A stretch of DNA of 22,820 bases, taken from the NCBI GenBank assembly GCA_004559785.1, contig SFXD01000066.1, positions 1 through 22,820 of the forward strand. Direction: 5' to 3'. Below, piece by piece: positions 13,962-21,954 of this stretch (positions within the stretch are counted from its first letter, which is position 1; every line of letters begins with the position of its first letter). Position numbers and translations under genes: made by a program. This DNA is from a bacterium (GTDB taxonomy: Bacteria > Bacteroidota > Bacteroidia > Bacteroidales > Bacteroidaceae). A model generated the notes under the pieces. It was not told the origin of the DNA, ran no database searches, and saw nothing but the letters and a program-made list of their open reading frames with translations.

Positions 13962-14710
13962 CCAAGCGCATAATACCATGCCTCGACGTTAAGGACGGAC
14001 AGACAGTTAAGGGCGTGAATTTCGTCAACCTACGCCAGGCTGGAGACCCAGTCGCCCTTGGAAGGGCTTACAGCGAACAAGGGGCGGACGAACTGGTATA
14101 CCTTGACATAACAGCCAGCCACGAGGGACGCAAGACCTTTGCCGACATGGTGCGACGCGTGGCGGAGGAGGTCAGCATCCCCTTTACCGTAGGCGGAGGC
14201 ATTAGCGAGTTGCATGACGTAGAGCGGATGCTGCTTGCCGGAGCAGACAAGGTCAGTATTAATAGTGCGGCTTTGCGCCGTCCGGCACTCATAGACGAGA
14301 TAGCATCCCATTTCGGCAGCCAGGTATGTGTGGTGGCCATTGATGCCAAGCTCGATGCCGACGGATGGCATTGCTACCTCAACGGAGGTCGCATTCCTAC
14401 GGACAGGGGACTCTTCGAATGGGCACATGAGGTTAACGAGCGCGGTGCGGGCGAGATTCTCTTCACCAGCATTAACCACGACGGCGTAAAGCATGGCTTT
14501 GCCAACGAGGCACTTGCACGCCTTTCCGACACCCTGTCCATCCCTGTCATAGCATCTGGCGGAGCAGGTTGCAAGGAGGATTTCCGGGATGTCTTCACGT
14601 TGGGACATGCCGATGCGGCACTTGCTGCCAGCGTCTTCCATTTTGGAGAGATTGGGATTGCAGAATTGAAGGATTATTTAAGGAACGAAAATATAAGCGT
14701 TAGGTTATGA
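13955..14710 (+). CDS. hisF: Imidazole glycerol phosphate synthase cyclase subunit HisF
   Basis: This 251-residue (beta-alpha)8 barrel begins MLAKRIIPCLDVKDGQTVKG, with catalytic Asp11; the second catalytic aspartate is in VVAIDAKLD (~130). Phosphate loops FTVGGGIS and IASGGAGC are intact. It joins ammonia to PRFAR to give IGP and AICAR, normally with HisH supplying the ammonia. The strand-6 motif reads TSINHDGVKHG, which I believe is the normal Bacteroidales form. Because HisF alone can use free ammonium in well-studied species, it could partly cover the loss of HisH seen here (inference). Confidence 0.97.
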   Translation: MLAKRIIPCLDVKDGQTVKGVNFVNLRQAGDPVALGRAYSEQGADELVYLDITASHEGRKTFADMVRRVAEEVSIPFTVGGGISELHDVERMLLAGADKVSINSAALRRPALIDEIASHFGSQVCVVAIDAKLDADGWHCYLNGGRIPTDRGLFEWAHEVNERGAGEILFTSINHDGVKHGFANEALARLSDTLSIPVIASGGAGCKEDFRDVFTLGHADAALAASVFHFGEIGIAELKDYLRNENISVRL

Positions 14711-15321
14711 ACATAGATTTTGACAAGGGCGAGGGCTTGGTGCCTGCCATCATACAGGACAGCTCGACACTAAGGGTGCTGATGCTGGGATACATGAACA
14801 GGGAGGCTTACGACAAGACGGTACAGACGGGATTGGTGACGTTCTACAGCCGCTCGCGCAAATGCCTCTGGACAAAGGGAGAGACAAGTGGCAACTACCT
14901 GAAACTGGTAGACATCAAGGTGGATTGCGACAACGATACCCTTCTCGTGAAGGCCGTCCCACAGGGCCCCGTGTGCCATACGGGGTCAGATACGTGCTGG
15001 GGCGAGACCAACGAGGCTTCACCTTTACTCTTCCTCTCTGAATTGAGCGATTTCATCGAGTGCCGCCATCATGAGATGCCCGAGGGCAGCTACACCACAT
15101 CCCTCTTCAGGGACGGACTCAACCGCATGGCGCAGAAGGTGGGCGAGGAGGCTCTGGAACTTGTGATAGAGGCCACCAACGGTTCCGACGAACGCTTGGT
15201 ATACGAGGGGTCGGACATGCTCTACCACCTTATAGTATTGCTTACCAGCAAGGGACTCCGCATCGAGGACCTCGCAAGGGAGTTGCAGGAAAGGCACAAC
15301 CCCAACTGGAAGAAGCACTAA
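14707..15321 (+). CDS. hisI: Bifunctional PR-AMP cyclohydrolase / PR-ATP pyrophosphatase HisIE
   Basis: The 204-residue fusion protein carries HisI in residues ~1-105: VTFYSRSRKCLWTKGETSGN, and the metal-binding DCDNDTLL and HTGSDTCWG segments. HisE is in ~112-200, with EGSYTTSLFRDGLNRMAQKVGEEALELVIEA, an all-alpha MazG-like pyrophosphatase. It carries out the second and third steps of histidine synthesis (PR-ATP to PR-AMP to ProFAR). Fusion of the two domains is common in Bacteroidota. The ATG overlaps the hisF stop by 4 nt. It is the last gene of the his run; no hairpin terminator was seen after it. Confidence 0.97.
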   Translation: MNIDFDKGEGLVPAIIQDSSTLRVLMLGYMNREAYDKTVQTGLVTFYSRSRKCLWTKGETSGNYLKLVDIKVDCDNDTLLVKAVPQGPVCHTGSDTCWGETNEASPLLFLSELSDFIECRHHEMPEGSYTTSLFRDGLNRMAQKVGEEALELVIEATNGSDERLVYEGSDMLYHLIVLLTSKGLRIEDLARELQERHNPNWKKH

Positions 15322-15369
15322 CCCATTGTCATATAAATAACATCCTATTTTACAGACCAAGCCTTACAG

Positions 15370-16032
15370 ATGGTTATTGAATATAAGGACATAGACATCT
15401 TCCAGGGTGAGCACCTCGTACTGGGGAATGTCAACTTACAGGTAGAAGAGCGAGAGATGGTATACCTTACGGGACCCGTCGGCAGCGGCAAGAGTTCCCT
15501 GCTGAAGACTTTCTATGGTGAGCTGGAGTGTCAGGGCGGTCAGGCAAACGTCCTTGGCTATGACATGCTTAGGCTCAAGTCAAGCAAGCATCCCATGCTG
15601 AGAAGGCAGATGGGCATAGTGTTCCAGGATTTCCAGCTTCTGCCTGACCGAACCGTCAGGGAGAACCTCGACTTCGTGCTGCGTGCCACCGACTGGAAAA
15701 AGCCTGCCAAGAGGGAGGAGCGCATCAAGGAGGTGCTCCAGATGGTTAGGCTTGCAGACAAGGTGGACGACTACGTCTTCCAACTCTCTGGCGGAGAGCA
15801 GCAACGCATCTGCATAGCGCGTGCCATCCTCAACACTCCTCGTATCATCTTGGCGGACGAGCCAACGGGCAACCTCGATAGCGAGAATGGCGAGATGATA
15901 CTCGCCCTGCTGGATGAAATCAGGAGGCAGCAGGGTACTGCAATCGTCATGAGCACGCACAATATGACCTGGCCTGAATGCTTCCCGGGTACGGTTTACT
16001 CCTGTGGCGATGGCAGGCTGACAAAGATTTGA
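15370..16032 (+). CDS. ftsE: FtsE-like ABC transporter ATP-binding protein
   Basis: The 220-residue ABC ATPase has Walker A GPVGSGKSS (Lys41), Q-loop VFQDFQLLPDRTV, signature LSGGEQQR (~138-145), Walker B IILADEPTGNLD and switch His in STHNMTW. The sequence style and short length match FtsE, which with the membrane protein FtsX regulates septal peptidoglycan hydrolases. No ftsX lies next to it. Upstream are the his genes, downstream lysC. A LolD-type or other small ABC ATPase is a less likely alternative. The 48-nt gap before the ATG is AT-rich, with no consensus promoter. Confidence 0.85.
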   Translation: MVIEYKDIDIFQGEHLVLGNVNLQVEEREMVYLTGPVGSGKSSLLKTFYGELECQGGQANVLGYDMLRLKSSKHPMLRRQMGIVFQDFQLLPDRTVRENLDFVLRATDWKKPAKREERIKEVLQMVRLADKVDDYVFQLSGGEQQRICIARAILNTPRIILADEPTGNLDSENGEMILALLDEIRRQQGTAIVMSTHNMTWPECFPGTVYSCGDGRLTKI

Positions 16033-16281
16033 ATATGCGACATTACCTTTAATAATTAATATAACACATCCAAGATATTACCCTAAAGGGGTGTTCTATA
16101 AATTAGCTTGAGACGATTATGGACCTATCACGCCACAGATGTTTATTTTTCATGATGGAGCGATGCTGGCATCGTGACAGAGTGAAAAAGAGACAGATGC
16201 AAGTGAGAGAGCATCAGCGTCCAAGCATAAAATAGACTCCCCGGGGAAGAACTTAAAACTAATTTATATAACATCCCTAAA
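16033..16281 (+). promoter_or_regulatory. 249-nt leader/intergenic region before lysC
   Basis: Two small hairpins are visible: CGATG-CTGG-CATCG (16161-16174) and GATGC/GCATC (16196-16215). There is also a TCCCCGGGGA palindrome near 16237-16247, followed by AT-rich sequence. A 27-codon open frame (16152-16235) encodes a very basic peptide rich in Arg, Lys and Gln with no SD sequence. It is not clearly enriched in Lys, Thr, Ile or Met codons expected of an attenuator. No lysine riboswitch (L box) was recognised. The region could hold the lysC promoter, but no TAnnTTTG box was found. Confidence 0.35.
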
Positions 16282-17601
16282 ATGAAAGTACTTAAATTCG
16301 GAGGTACGTCCGTAGGTACCCCACAGAGAATGAAGGATGTCTCAAGGTTGATAACATCCGACGGAGAGTCGAAACTCGTAGTGCTGTCTGCCATGTCCGG
16401 CACGACAAACACCTTGGTGGAAATTTCCGACTATCTCTACAAGAAGAACCCAGAGGGTGCAAATACCATCATCAACCGCCTGGAACAAAAATATATGAGC
16501 CACGTCGATGAACTTTACCAGACCCAGGAATGGAAGGAGAGGACTCGACAGTTCCTCATAGAGGAGTTCGACTACCTTCGTTCCTTCACCAAGGTTCACT
16601 TCACTTCCTTCGAGGAAAAGGTTGTTTTGGCACAGGGAGAAATAATGAGTACCAACATGGTGACGAACTACCTGCTGGAATGTGGGGTCAACTCGCTGCT
16701 GGTTAACGCCCTCGACATCGTCAGGACGGACAAGAATGCAGAACCCGACTTCAATTACATAAAGGAGAAAAGCAACGAGATGTTCAATGCCAACAAGGGC
16801 TACGAGATATACATCATACAGGGCTTCATCTGCCGCAATGCCTATGGCGAGATTGACAATCTCCTGCGAGGCGGAAGCGACTATACGGCGTGCCTGCTCG
16901 GTGCTGCCATACAGGCCGAGGAGATTCAGATTTGGACCGACATCGACGGCATGCACAACAACGACCCACGCATAGTGGAACATACCGAACCTGTCCGCCA
17001 GCTCCATTTCGAGGAGGCTGCCGAGCTGGCATATTTCGGTGCCAAGATCCTGCACCCCACATGCATCCAGCCCGCCAAATTTGCCGGTGTCCCCGTTCGC
17101 CTGCTCAACACCATGGATCCTTCGGCTCCCGGCACCATCATCAACAACGAGTTCCAGCCTGGGGTCATCAAGGCGGTAGCAGCCAAGGACGGCATAGCCT
17201 GCATACAGATTCAGAGTAGCAGGATGCTTCTTGCATGTGGCTTCCTGCGCAAGGTATTCGAGATATTCGAGACATACAAGACCAGTATCGATATGGTATG
17301 CACAAGCGAGGTGGGCGTCTCGGTAACAGTCGACAACCTCTCTCACCTCGACGACATCATCGACGAGTTGAAGAAGTACGGCACGGTCAACGTGGACAGG
17401 GACATGGTGATAATATGTGTCGTCGGCGATCTCAACTCCAAGAACGTTGGCTTCGAGACTCAGGCTTGCCAGGCCCTGAAGGACATCCCTGTGCGCATGA
17501 TTAGCTATGGTGGCAGCAACCACAATATTTCCTTCCTTGTCAATGCTTCCGACAAGAAACCTACACTCCAGGCATTGAGTTCCACGCTTTTCAAGAAGTA
17601 A
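16282..17601 (+). CDS. lysC: Aspartate kinase
   Basis: This 439-residue monofunctional aspartokinase phosphorylates aspartate as the first step toward lysine, diaminopimelate, threonine and methionine. It begins KVLKFGGTSVG (residues 2-12, nucleotide loop). The substrate motif is FICRNAYGEIDNLLRGGSDYTA, then WTDIDGMHNNDPR. Two C-terminal ACT domains (~300-430) provide allosteric feedback sites. There is no homoserine dehydrogenase fusion. Bacteroidota aspartokinases of this length are usually paired with lysA, as here: lysA follows after 68 nt. The pairing suggests a lysine/cell-wall branch enzyme, but which amino acid inhibits it cannot be read from the sequence. Confidence 0.95.
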   Translation: MKVLKFGGTSVGTPQRMKDVSRLITSDGESKLVVLSAMSGTTNTLVEISDYLYKKNPEGANTIINRLEQKYMSHVDELYQTQEWKERTRQFLIEEFDYLRSFTKVHFTSFEEKVVLAQGEIMSTNMVTNYLLECGVNSLLVNALDIVRTDKNAEPDFNYIKEKSNEMFNANKGYEIYIIQGFICRNAYGEIDNLLRGGSDYTACLLGAAIQAEEIQIWTDIDGMHNNDPRIVEHTEPVRQLHFEEAAELAYFGAKILHPTCIQPAKFAGVPVRLLNTMDPSAPGTIINNEFQPGVIKAVAAKDGIACIQIQSSRMLLACGFLRKVFEIFETYKTSIDMVCTSEVGVSVTVDNLSHLDDIIDELKKYGTVNVDRDMVIICVVGDLNSKNVGFETQACQALKDIPVRMISYGGSNHNISFLVNASDKKPTLQALSSTLFKK

Positions 17602-17669
17602 TCTTTCCCTGAACAGGCCAACACGTAGTATAAGTTACAAGACGTACATATATAATAATGTATAGGATA

Positions 17670-18836
17670 ATGGAAAAAGGATTGTTTCCCATAGAAAGGT
17701 TTCAGGATATTCGCACACCCTTCTATTACTACGACACACAGTTGCTCGACCAGACTCTTGCCGCCATCAGTCAAGAGACTTCAAAGCACGAAGGCTACCA
17801 CCTGCATTATGCCGTCAAGGCCTGTGCCAATCCCAAGGTGCTGCGCCATATCAAGGATGCTGGCATGGGAGCCGACTGCGTCAGCGGAGGCGAGATACAG
17901 GCTTGCCTCGATGCTGGTTTCCCTGCAGGCGAGATTGTCTTCGCCGGAGTGGGAAAGAGCGACTGGGAGATAGAACTCGGACTGAATGCGGGAATACAGT
18001 ATTTCAACGTCGAGAGCATTCCCGAGTTGGAGGTGATAAACGACATTGCGGCACGCATGGGCAAGACGGCAAGGGTTAGCTTCCGCATCAACCCCAACGT
18101 GGGGGCACATACCCATGCCAACATCACTACCGGACTCGCCGAGAACAAGTTCGGTATTGCCATGGAGGACATGGAACGGGTCATCGCCATGGCACAGTCT
18201 ATGTCCAACGTCTCTTTTGTGGGGCTGCACTTCCACATAGGAAGCCAAATCCTGGAGATGAACGACTTCGTCGACCTGTCAATCCGTGTCAACGAGTTGC
18301 AGGATAGGCTCAATGCCCAGGGTATCATGGTGGAAAACATCAACGTGGGTGGTGGACTTGGAGTGGACTATGCAGACCCCAACAAGAATCCCATTCCCGA
18401 CTTCAAGTCTTACTTCGACACCTATGCCACATACCTCAAGTTACGCCCCGGACAGCATCTCCACTTCGAACTTGGCAGGGCTGTCGTATGCCAATGTGGC
18501 AGCCTTGTCACCCGGTGCCTCTATGTCAAGAAGGCTACCCACAAGCAGTTCGTCATAGTGGATGGTGGCATGACCGACCTGATACGTCCCGCCCTGTACG
18601 ACGCATACCATCGCATCGAGAACATCACGAGTACGGCGGCAGAGGAGACATACGACGTGGTAGGCCCGATATGCGAGAGCAGCGATGTCTTTGCTAAGGA
18701 CTATGTCATGAACGGCACCAAGCGTGGGGACATCATCGTAATGCGTTCTGCCGGTGCATACGGAGAGATTATGGCAAGCGGATACAACTGTCGTCCGTTG
18801 CCCAAGGGGTATGTCACCGAAGACTTGCTTGGATAA
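17670..18836 (+). CDS. lysA: Diaminopimelate decarboxylase
   Basis: The 388-residue PLP enzyme (alanine-racemase-like fold III) decarboxylates meso-diaminopimelate to lysine. The PLP lysine is Lys50 in YAVKACANPKVL. Other motifs are GADCVSGGEIQ, the HFHIGSQI strand, NVGGGLGVDY (phosphate-binding glycines), FELGRAVV, and the C-terminal GPICESSDVF catalytic Cys loop and SAGAYGEIMASGYN. ATG 17670 is preferred to the in-frame ATG at 17658 because EKGLFPIERF is the usual start of family members. It follows lysC by 68 nt, probably in one operon. A glycosyltransferase-like gene follows 15 nt after its stop. Confidence 0.95.
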   Translation: MEKGLFPIERFQDIRTPFYYYDTQLLDQTLAAISQETSKHEGYHLHYAVKACANPKVLRHIKDAGMGADCVSGGEIQACLDAGFPAGEIVFAGVGKSDWEIELGLNAGIQYFNVESIPELEVINDIAARMGKTARVSFRINPNVGAHTHANITTGLAENKFGIAMEDMERVIAMAQSMSNVSFVGLHFHIGSQILEMNDFVDLSIRVNELQDRLNAQGIMVENINVGGGLGVDYADPNKNPIPDFKSYFDTYATYLKLRPGQHLHFELGRAVVCQCGSLVTRCLYVKKATHKQFVIVDGGMTDLIRPALYDAYHRIENITSTAAEETYDVVGPICESSDVFAKDYVMNGTKRGDIIVMRSAGAYGEIMASGYNCRPLPKGYVTEDLLG

Positions 18837-18851
18837 TAATCATTCCAGCCG

Positions 18852-20003
18852 ATGGAGTTCCTGCCCGTAATCGTTACGTCCTTGCTGCTGTTCGTGCTTG
18901 GCATAGCCATGGGGTTTCGTGCCATGCGTGTATTGCGCCTTGGCAAGCGGCAATCCCTTGATGTAGGCCGTCGGCAAGGCTATTCCGTACCGGTCACGAT
19001 AGTGATACTTGCACAGGACCAGGAGCAGGACTTGCGCAATAACCTCACAGACATCTTGTCACAGGATTACGGCACGGAATATTACGTGTCCGTCATCGAC
19101 ATACACAGCAGCGATGGTACGCTCAGCTTTCTGGAGTCCATGGAGGAACGATACCACAATCTCTCACACTCGTCCATACCTGCCTCCGCACGGGACATCA
19201 GCCTGCAACGTCTCGCCATTACGCTTGGAATGCGTTCGGCGTTCACGGACTGGGTGATAGTTGCCGAGGCAGGATGTAGGCCACGCAGTTCGCGTTGGCT
19301 GTCTGCCTTTATGGGACAATGCACGGAGGAGAAGGATGGCGTTCTGGGCTTTGCCATACGTCAGGGTGCCGGTAGTGGCTGGCAATCGTACCGTAGCAGC
19401 TATTTCCGCCTGTGGCAGCAGTTGTTGTGGCTTCCGTTTGCCATTTCGTCTGTTCCTCCCAGGGCAGACGACTGCTTCTTTGCTTATCGCAGGGATCGTT
19501 TCCTCTCCCATGGAGGTTTTGCAAGTGACGCAAACCTGCTTTGTGGTACTGCCTCGCTCCTCTTCAACAGGAACGTCCTTCCCGGTCGTTGCGGTGCATC
19601 TCTTTCTATTGAAGCCACGTTGGACGGTAGGGACTTGACGTCCCATGCATGGTACAGGGATAGGGTCTATTTCATGGAGACGCTCCATCAGTCCCGCCAC
19701 GTCTTCCTATACCGCTCGCTCTATTTCCTCCATGCGGCGTTGCCATGGCTTCTTGCCTTTTGCTCAGCATGGCTTCTGTCGAGCGTACCAAATCCATGGG
19801 GCATAGTGGCAGGCGTCTTGATTGTGTTGCTGCCAATGATGACTTATTCCTTCACTCACTTTGCTGCTTGCCGCCATTATGGGATAAGGCAGCTGCTCAT
19901 GCTCTGTCCCGTCTTCCATCTCATGATACCTTTCTGGGATCTCTCGGCATGGCTTGGTTGGCGATTCGCCAAGAAGAACACCTTCCGCAAGAAATTCATC
20001 TGA
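18852..20003 (+). CDS. GT2-like glycosyltransferase membrane protein lacking a DxD motif
   Basis: The 383-residue protein has an N-terminal membrane helix (~5-25), then a GT-A-like domain starting VTIVILAQDQEQDLRNNLTDILSQDY and VIDIHSSDGT. Two to three C-terminal helices follow (~297-320, ~322-345 and a weaker one near ~360). The fold order resembles membrane GT2 enzymes that build envelope polysaccharide. However, the place where DxD should be reads VAEAGCRPRSSRW (Glu139-Ala-Gly-Cys), and no QxxRW motif was found. It may therefore have altered metal use or have lost transferase activity. It follows lysA closely and is followed by a DedA gene. No substrate can be assigned. Confidence 0.75.
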   Translation: MEFLPVIVTSLLLFVLGIAMGFRAMRVLRLGKRQSLDVGRRQGYSVPVTIVILAQDQEQDLRNNLTDILSQDYGTEYYVSVIDIHSSDGTLSFLESMEERYHNLSHSSIPASARDISLQRLAITLGMRSAFTDWVIVAEAGCRPRSSRWLSAFMGQCTEEKDGVLGFAIRQGAGSGWQSYRSSYFRLWQQLLWLPFAISSVPPRADDCFFAYRRDRFLSHGGFASDANLLCGTASLLFNRNVLPGRCGASLSIEATLDGRDLTSHAWYRDRVYFMETLHQSRHVFLYRSLYFLHAALPWLLAFCSAWLLSSVPNPWGIVAGVLIVLLPMMTYSFTHFAACRHYGIRQLLMLCPVFHLMIPFWDLSAWLGWRFAKKNTFRKKFI

Positions 20004-20056
20004 CATACATCTTCAAACCAGTTTCTTTTTTTTACTTTACACCCTCATTTCAGATT

Positions 20057-20683
20057 ATGCAAAGCATTCCTTTCATAGCATGGTGCCTTAGCCACCTAAA
20101 TTATTGGGTCATTACCTTGCTGATGGCAATAGAGAGTAGTTTCATACCCTTTCCCAGCGAGGTGGTAGTGCCGCCAGCGGCTTATCTTGCCCACGCCAAC
20201 GGCGAGCAGAACGTCTTCCTCATAGTGTTCTTCGCTACGCTTGGTGCCGAGATTGGTGCACTCGTCAATTACGCCTTGGCATACTACCTTGGCCGACCTA
20301 TCATCCTGAAGTTCGCCAACAGCAGGCTTGGGCACATGTGCCTCCTCGACGAGGAGAAGGTTACCAAGGCAGAAGAGTACTTCGACAGGCATGGTGCAGT
20401 AGGCACCTTCTTCGGAAGGCTTGTGCCTGCCGTACGCCAGTTGATTAGCATCCCTGCGGGACTGGCACGCATGAGGCTCAGCCGTTTCATGCTCTATACC
20501 GCTCTTGGGGCAGGGGCTTGGAACAGCATCCTTGCCGCCATTGGCTATTACCTTGCTACCGTTGTCCCATACGACCAACTCGATGCGCAGGTGGAGAGGT
20601 TCAGCGGCGAACTGAAGTATGCCATGGTGGGACTTGCCGTATGTGTGGTAGCATTCCTCGTTTATAAAGGATATAGGAAATGA
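20057..20683 (+). CDS. DedA family membrane protein
   Basis: The 208-residue protein has the DedA/SNARE-associated (VTT) domain. Visible elements are the re-entrant segment ESSFIPFPSEVVVPPAAYLA (~26-45), GAEIGALVNYALAYYLGR, FFGRLVPAVRQLISIPAGLARM (conserved GR-P-R-x-x-x-S-x-x-AG, ~117-138) and a late helix LYTALGAGAWNSILAAIGYYLA. DedA proteins flip or recycle lipids, including undecaprenyl phosphate, across the inner membrane. The reading frame is open far upstream into the previous gene, but ATG 20057 gives the family's normal length and N-terminus. Its stop overlaps the next gene's start (ATGA). A link to the adjacent GT2-like protein through lipid carrier recycling is possible but inferred. 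Confidence 0.92.
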   Translation: MQSIPFIAWCLSHLNYWVITLLMAIESSFIPFPSEVVVPPAAYLAHANGEQNVFLIVFFATLGAEIGALVNYALAYYLGRPIILKFANSRLGHMCLLDEEKVTKAEEYFDRHGAVGTFFGRLVPAVRQLISIPAGLARMRLSRFMLYTALGAGAWNSILAAIGYYLATVVPYDQLDAQVERFSGELKYAMVGLAVCVVAFLVYKGYRK

Positions 20684-21933
20684 GGAACGTTCTGACTGCT
20701 ATATTTCTCGCAATCTCGGTCTTTGCTAAGGGGCAGATGTGGGACAGGCTTGCCCGTACAGACTATTCCATCGACGATGGTAGGGTAGGGACTCTCGAAC
20801 TGGAGATTGACAACCTCGATTTCTTCCGCGACAACGAGTACAACAGTTCTGTCACCGACGGCTACACCCTGCCCGGCATCTTGCTCACACCCAAATTAGT
20901 GTATACTCCACACAGGCAGATACAACTCGAACTGGGTGCACATGCCCTGATATTCAACGGTGCCAACAAGTACCCATGCTATGCCTACCACGACATAGGG
21001 ACATGGAAGGGCAACCAATACCAGTCGGGCACACATCTCCTGCCATGGCTTAGGGCAAAGGCAAGGTTACGCCATCTTACGGTAGTCCTTGGGGATATAT
21101 ATGGCGGTCAGAACCATGGCTTCATTACCCCTCTGTTCAATACGGAGACCAATCTCTCGCAAGACCCCGAGATGGGATTCCAGTTGCTGTGGGACCGCAA
21201 GCACCTGCATTCCGACACATGGCTCAACTGGCAGAGCTACATCTTCAATCTCGATACACATCAGGAGGCTTTCACGGTAGGCTCCAACTGGGATGTGCTT
21301 GTCAACGAACCTTCCTCACGCCTTCATTGGAGCATCCCCGTACAACTGGTAATCCAGCATCGTGGTGGTGAACAGGACGTTACCAACATGGGAGTACAGA
21401 CCATCTCCAACGTTGCCATAGGTGGTGCGTTCCGCTGGAATGCCAACCGACGAACGAGCAAGAGGAAAATGGAGCTTGCTCCGGCTATCCCGAGCGAGGA
21501 GGAGGAAGAAAAAGTCAACAAGAGGGCCTTGACGCATATCGGGGCTGAGGCGCATTTCCTGTATTCCTATCAGCAGAGTGGCAGCCTGTGGCCTTTCAAC
21601 GGAGGCATGGCGTTGCATGCTGCGGCAGACGTGTCGTTGTTCAACGCCCTCTCGTTCAAGGCAGGTGTCTTCCATGCTCCCGACAACTTTGTCAGCCTGT
21701 ATGGCAACCATTTTTTTAGCACGCTTTCTACCATAGACGGCAGTCCCCATCCATGTACCACCACGGGTTACCTTCGAGCCGACTATACATACATGTTCCT
21801 TGACGGTTATGCCATAGGTGCCGAGGCAGAGCTCCATCAGCATCGTATAGGTGGCAAGGGTGAGACCAATTTCTCCTTTGGCATATACTTTCGCCTGTCA
21901 CCACGTTTCACGCTATGGCGTGGCAAGCGTTAA
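20680..21933 (+). CDS. Uncharacterised outer-membrane beta-barrel protein
   Basis: The 417-residue protein starts with a signal peptide (MRNVLTAIFLAISVFAKGQ, predicted cleavage before ~Met20). Amphipathic beta strands follow, such as QIQLELGAHALIF, LRAKARLRHLTVVLGDIYGG, WNWQSYIFNLDT-type segments and the final FSFGIYFRLSPRFTLW. This indicates an outer-membrane barrel. I do not recognise a named family. An internal loop is strongly charged (residues ~262-286: RRTSKRKMELAP then PSEEEEEKVNKR). The start codon overlaps the DedA stop by 4 nt, so the two are almost certainly translated together. Codon use matches the neighbourhood. A transport or envelope role is likely; nothing more specific can be supported. 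Confidence 0.78.
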   Translation: MRNVLTAIFLAISVFAKGQMWDRLARTDYSIDDGRVGTLELEIDNLDFFRDNEYNSSVTDGYTLPGILLTPKLVYTPHRQIQLELGAHALIFNGANKYPCYAYHDIGTWKGNQYQSGTHLLPWLRAKARLRHLTVVLGDIYGGQNHGFITPLFNTETNLSQDPEMGFQLLWDRKHLHSDTWLNWQSYIFNLDTHQEAFTVGSNWDVLVNEPSSRLHWSIPVQLVIQHRGGEQDVTNMGVQTISNVAIGGAFRWNANRRTSKRKMELAPAIPSEEEEEKVNKRALTHIGAEAHFLYSYQQSGSLWPFNGGMALHAAADVSLFNALSFKAGVFHAPDNFVSLYGNHFFSTLSTIDGSPHPCTTTGYLRADYTYMFLDGYAIGAEAELHQHRIGGKGETNFSFGIYFRLSPRFTLWRGKR

Positions 21934-21954
21934 CCCCATTTCTGTATGCTTGCC
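21922..21954. terminator. Inverted repeat across the convergent gene ends
   Basis: GGCAAGC (21922-21928) pairs perfectly with GCTTGCC (21948-21954) around a 19-nt loop. The repeat spans the stop codon of the outer-membrane protein gene and reaches the stop of trmO on the other strand. There is no T-run on either side, so it is not a classical intrinsic terminator. It could still slow converging polymerases or protect 3' ends. Confidence 0.35.

Noticed and set aside
15337..16276. ATAACATCC found before both ftsE (15337-15345) and lysC (16268-16276)
   Set aside because: It is only 9 bp, at different distances from the two start codons, with no symmetry; too weak to call a regulatory site.
19745..20056. 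Long upstream extension of the DedA reading frame
   Set aside because: It lies inside the glycosyltransferase-like gene in another frame; ATG 20057 gives the expected DedA length.
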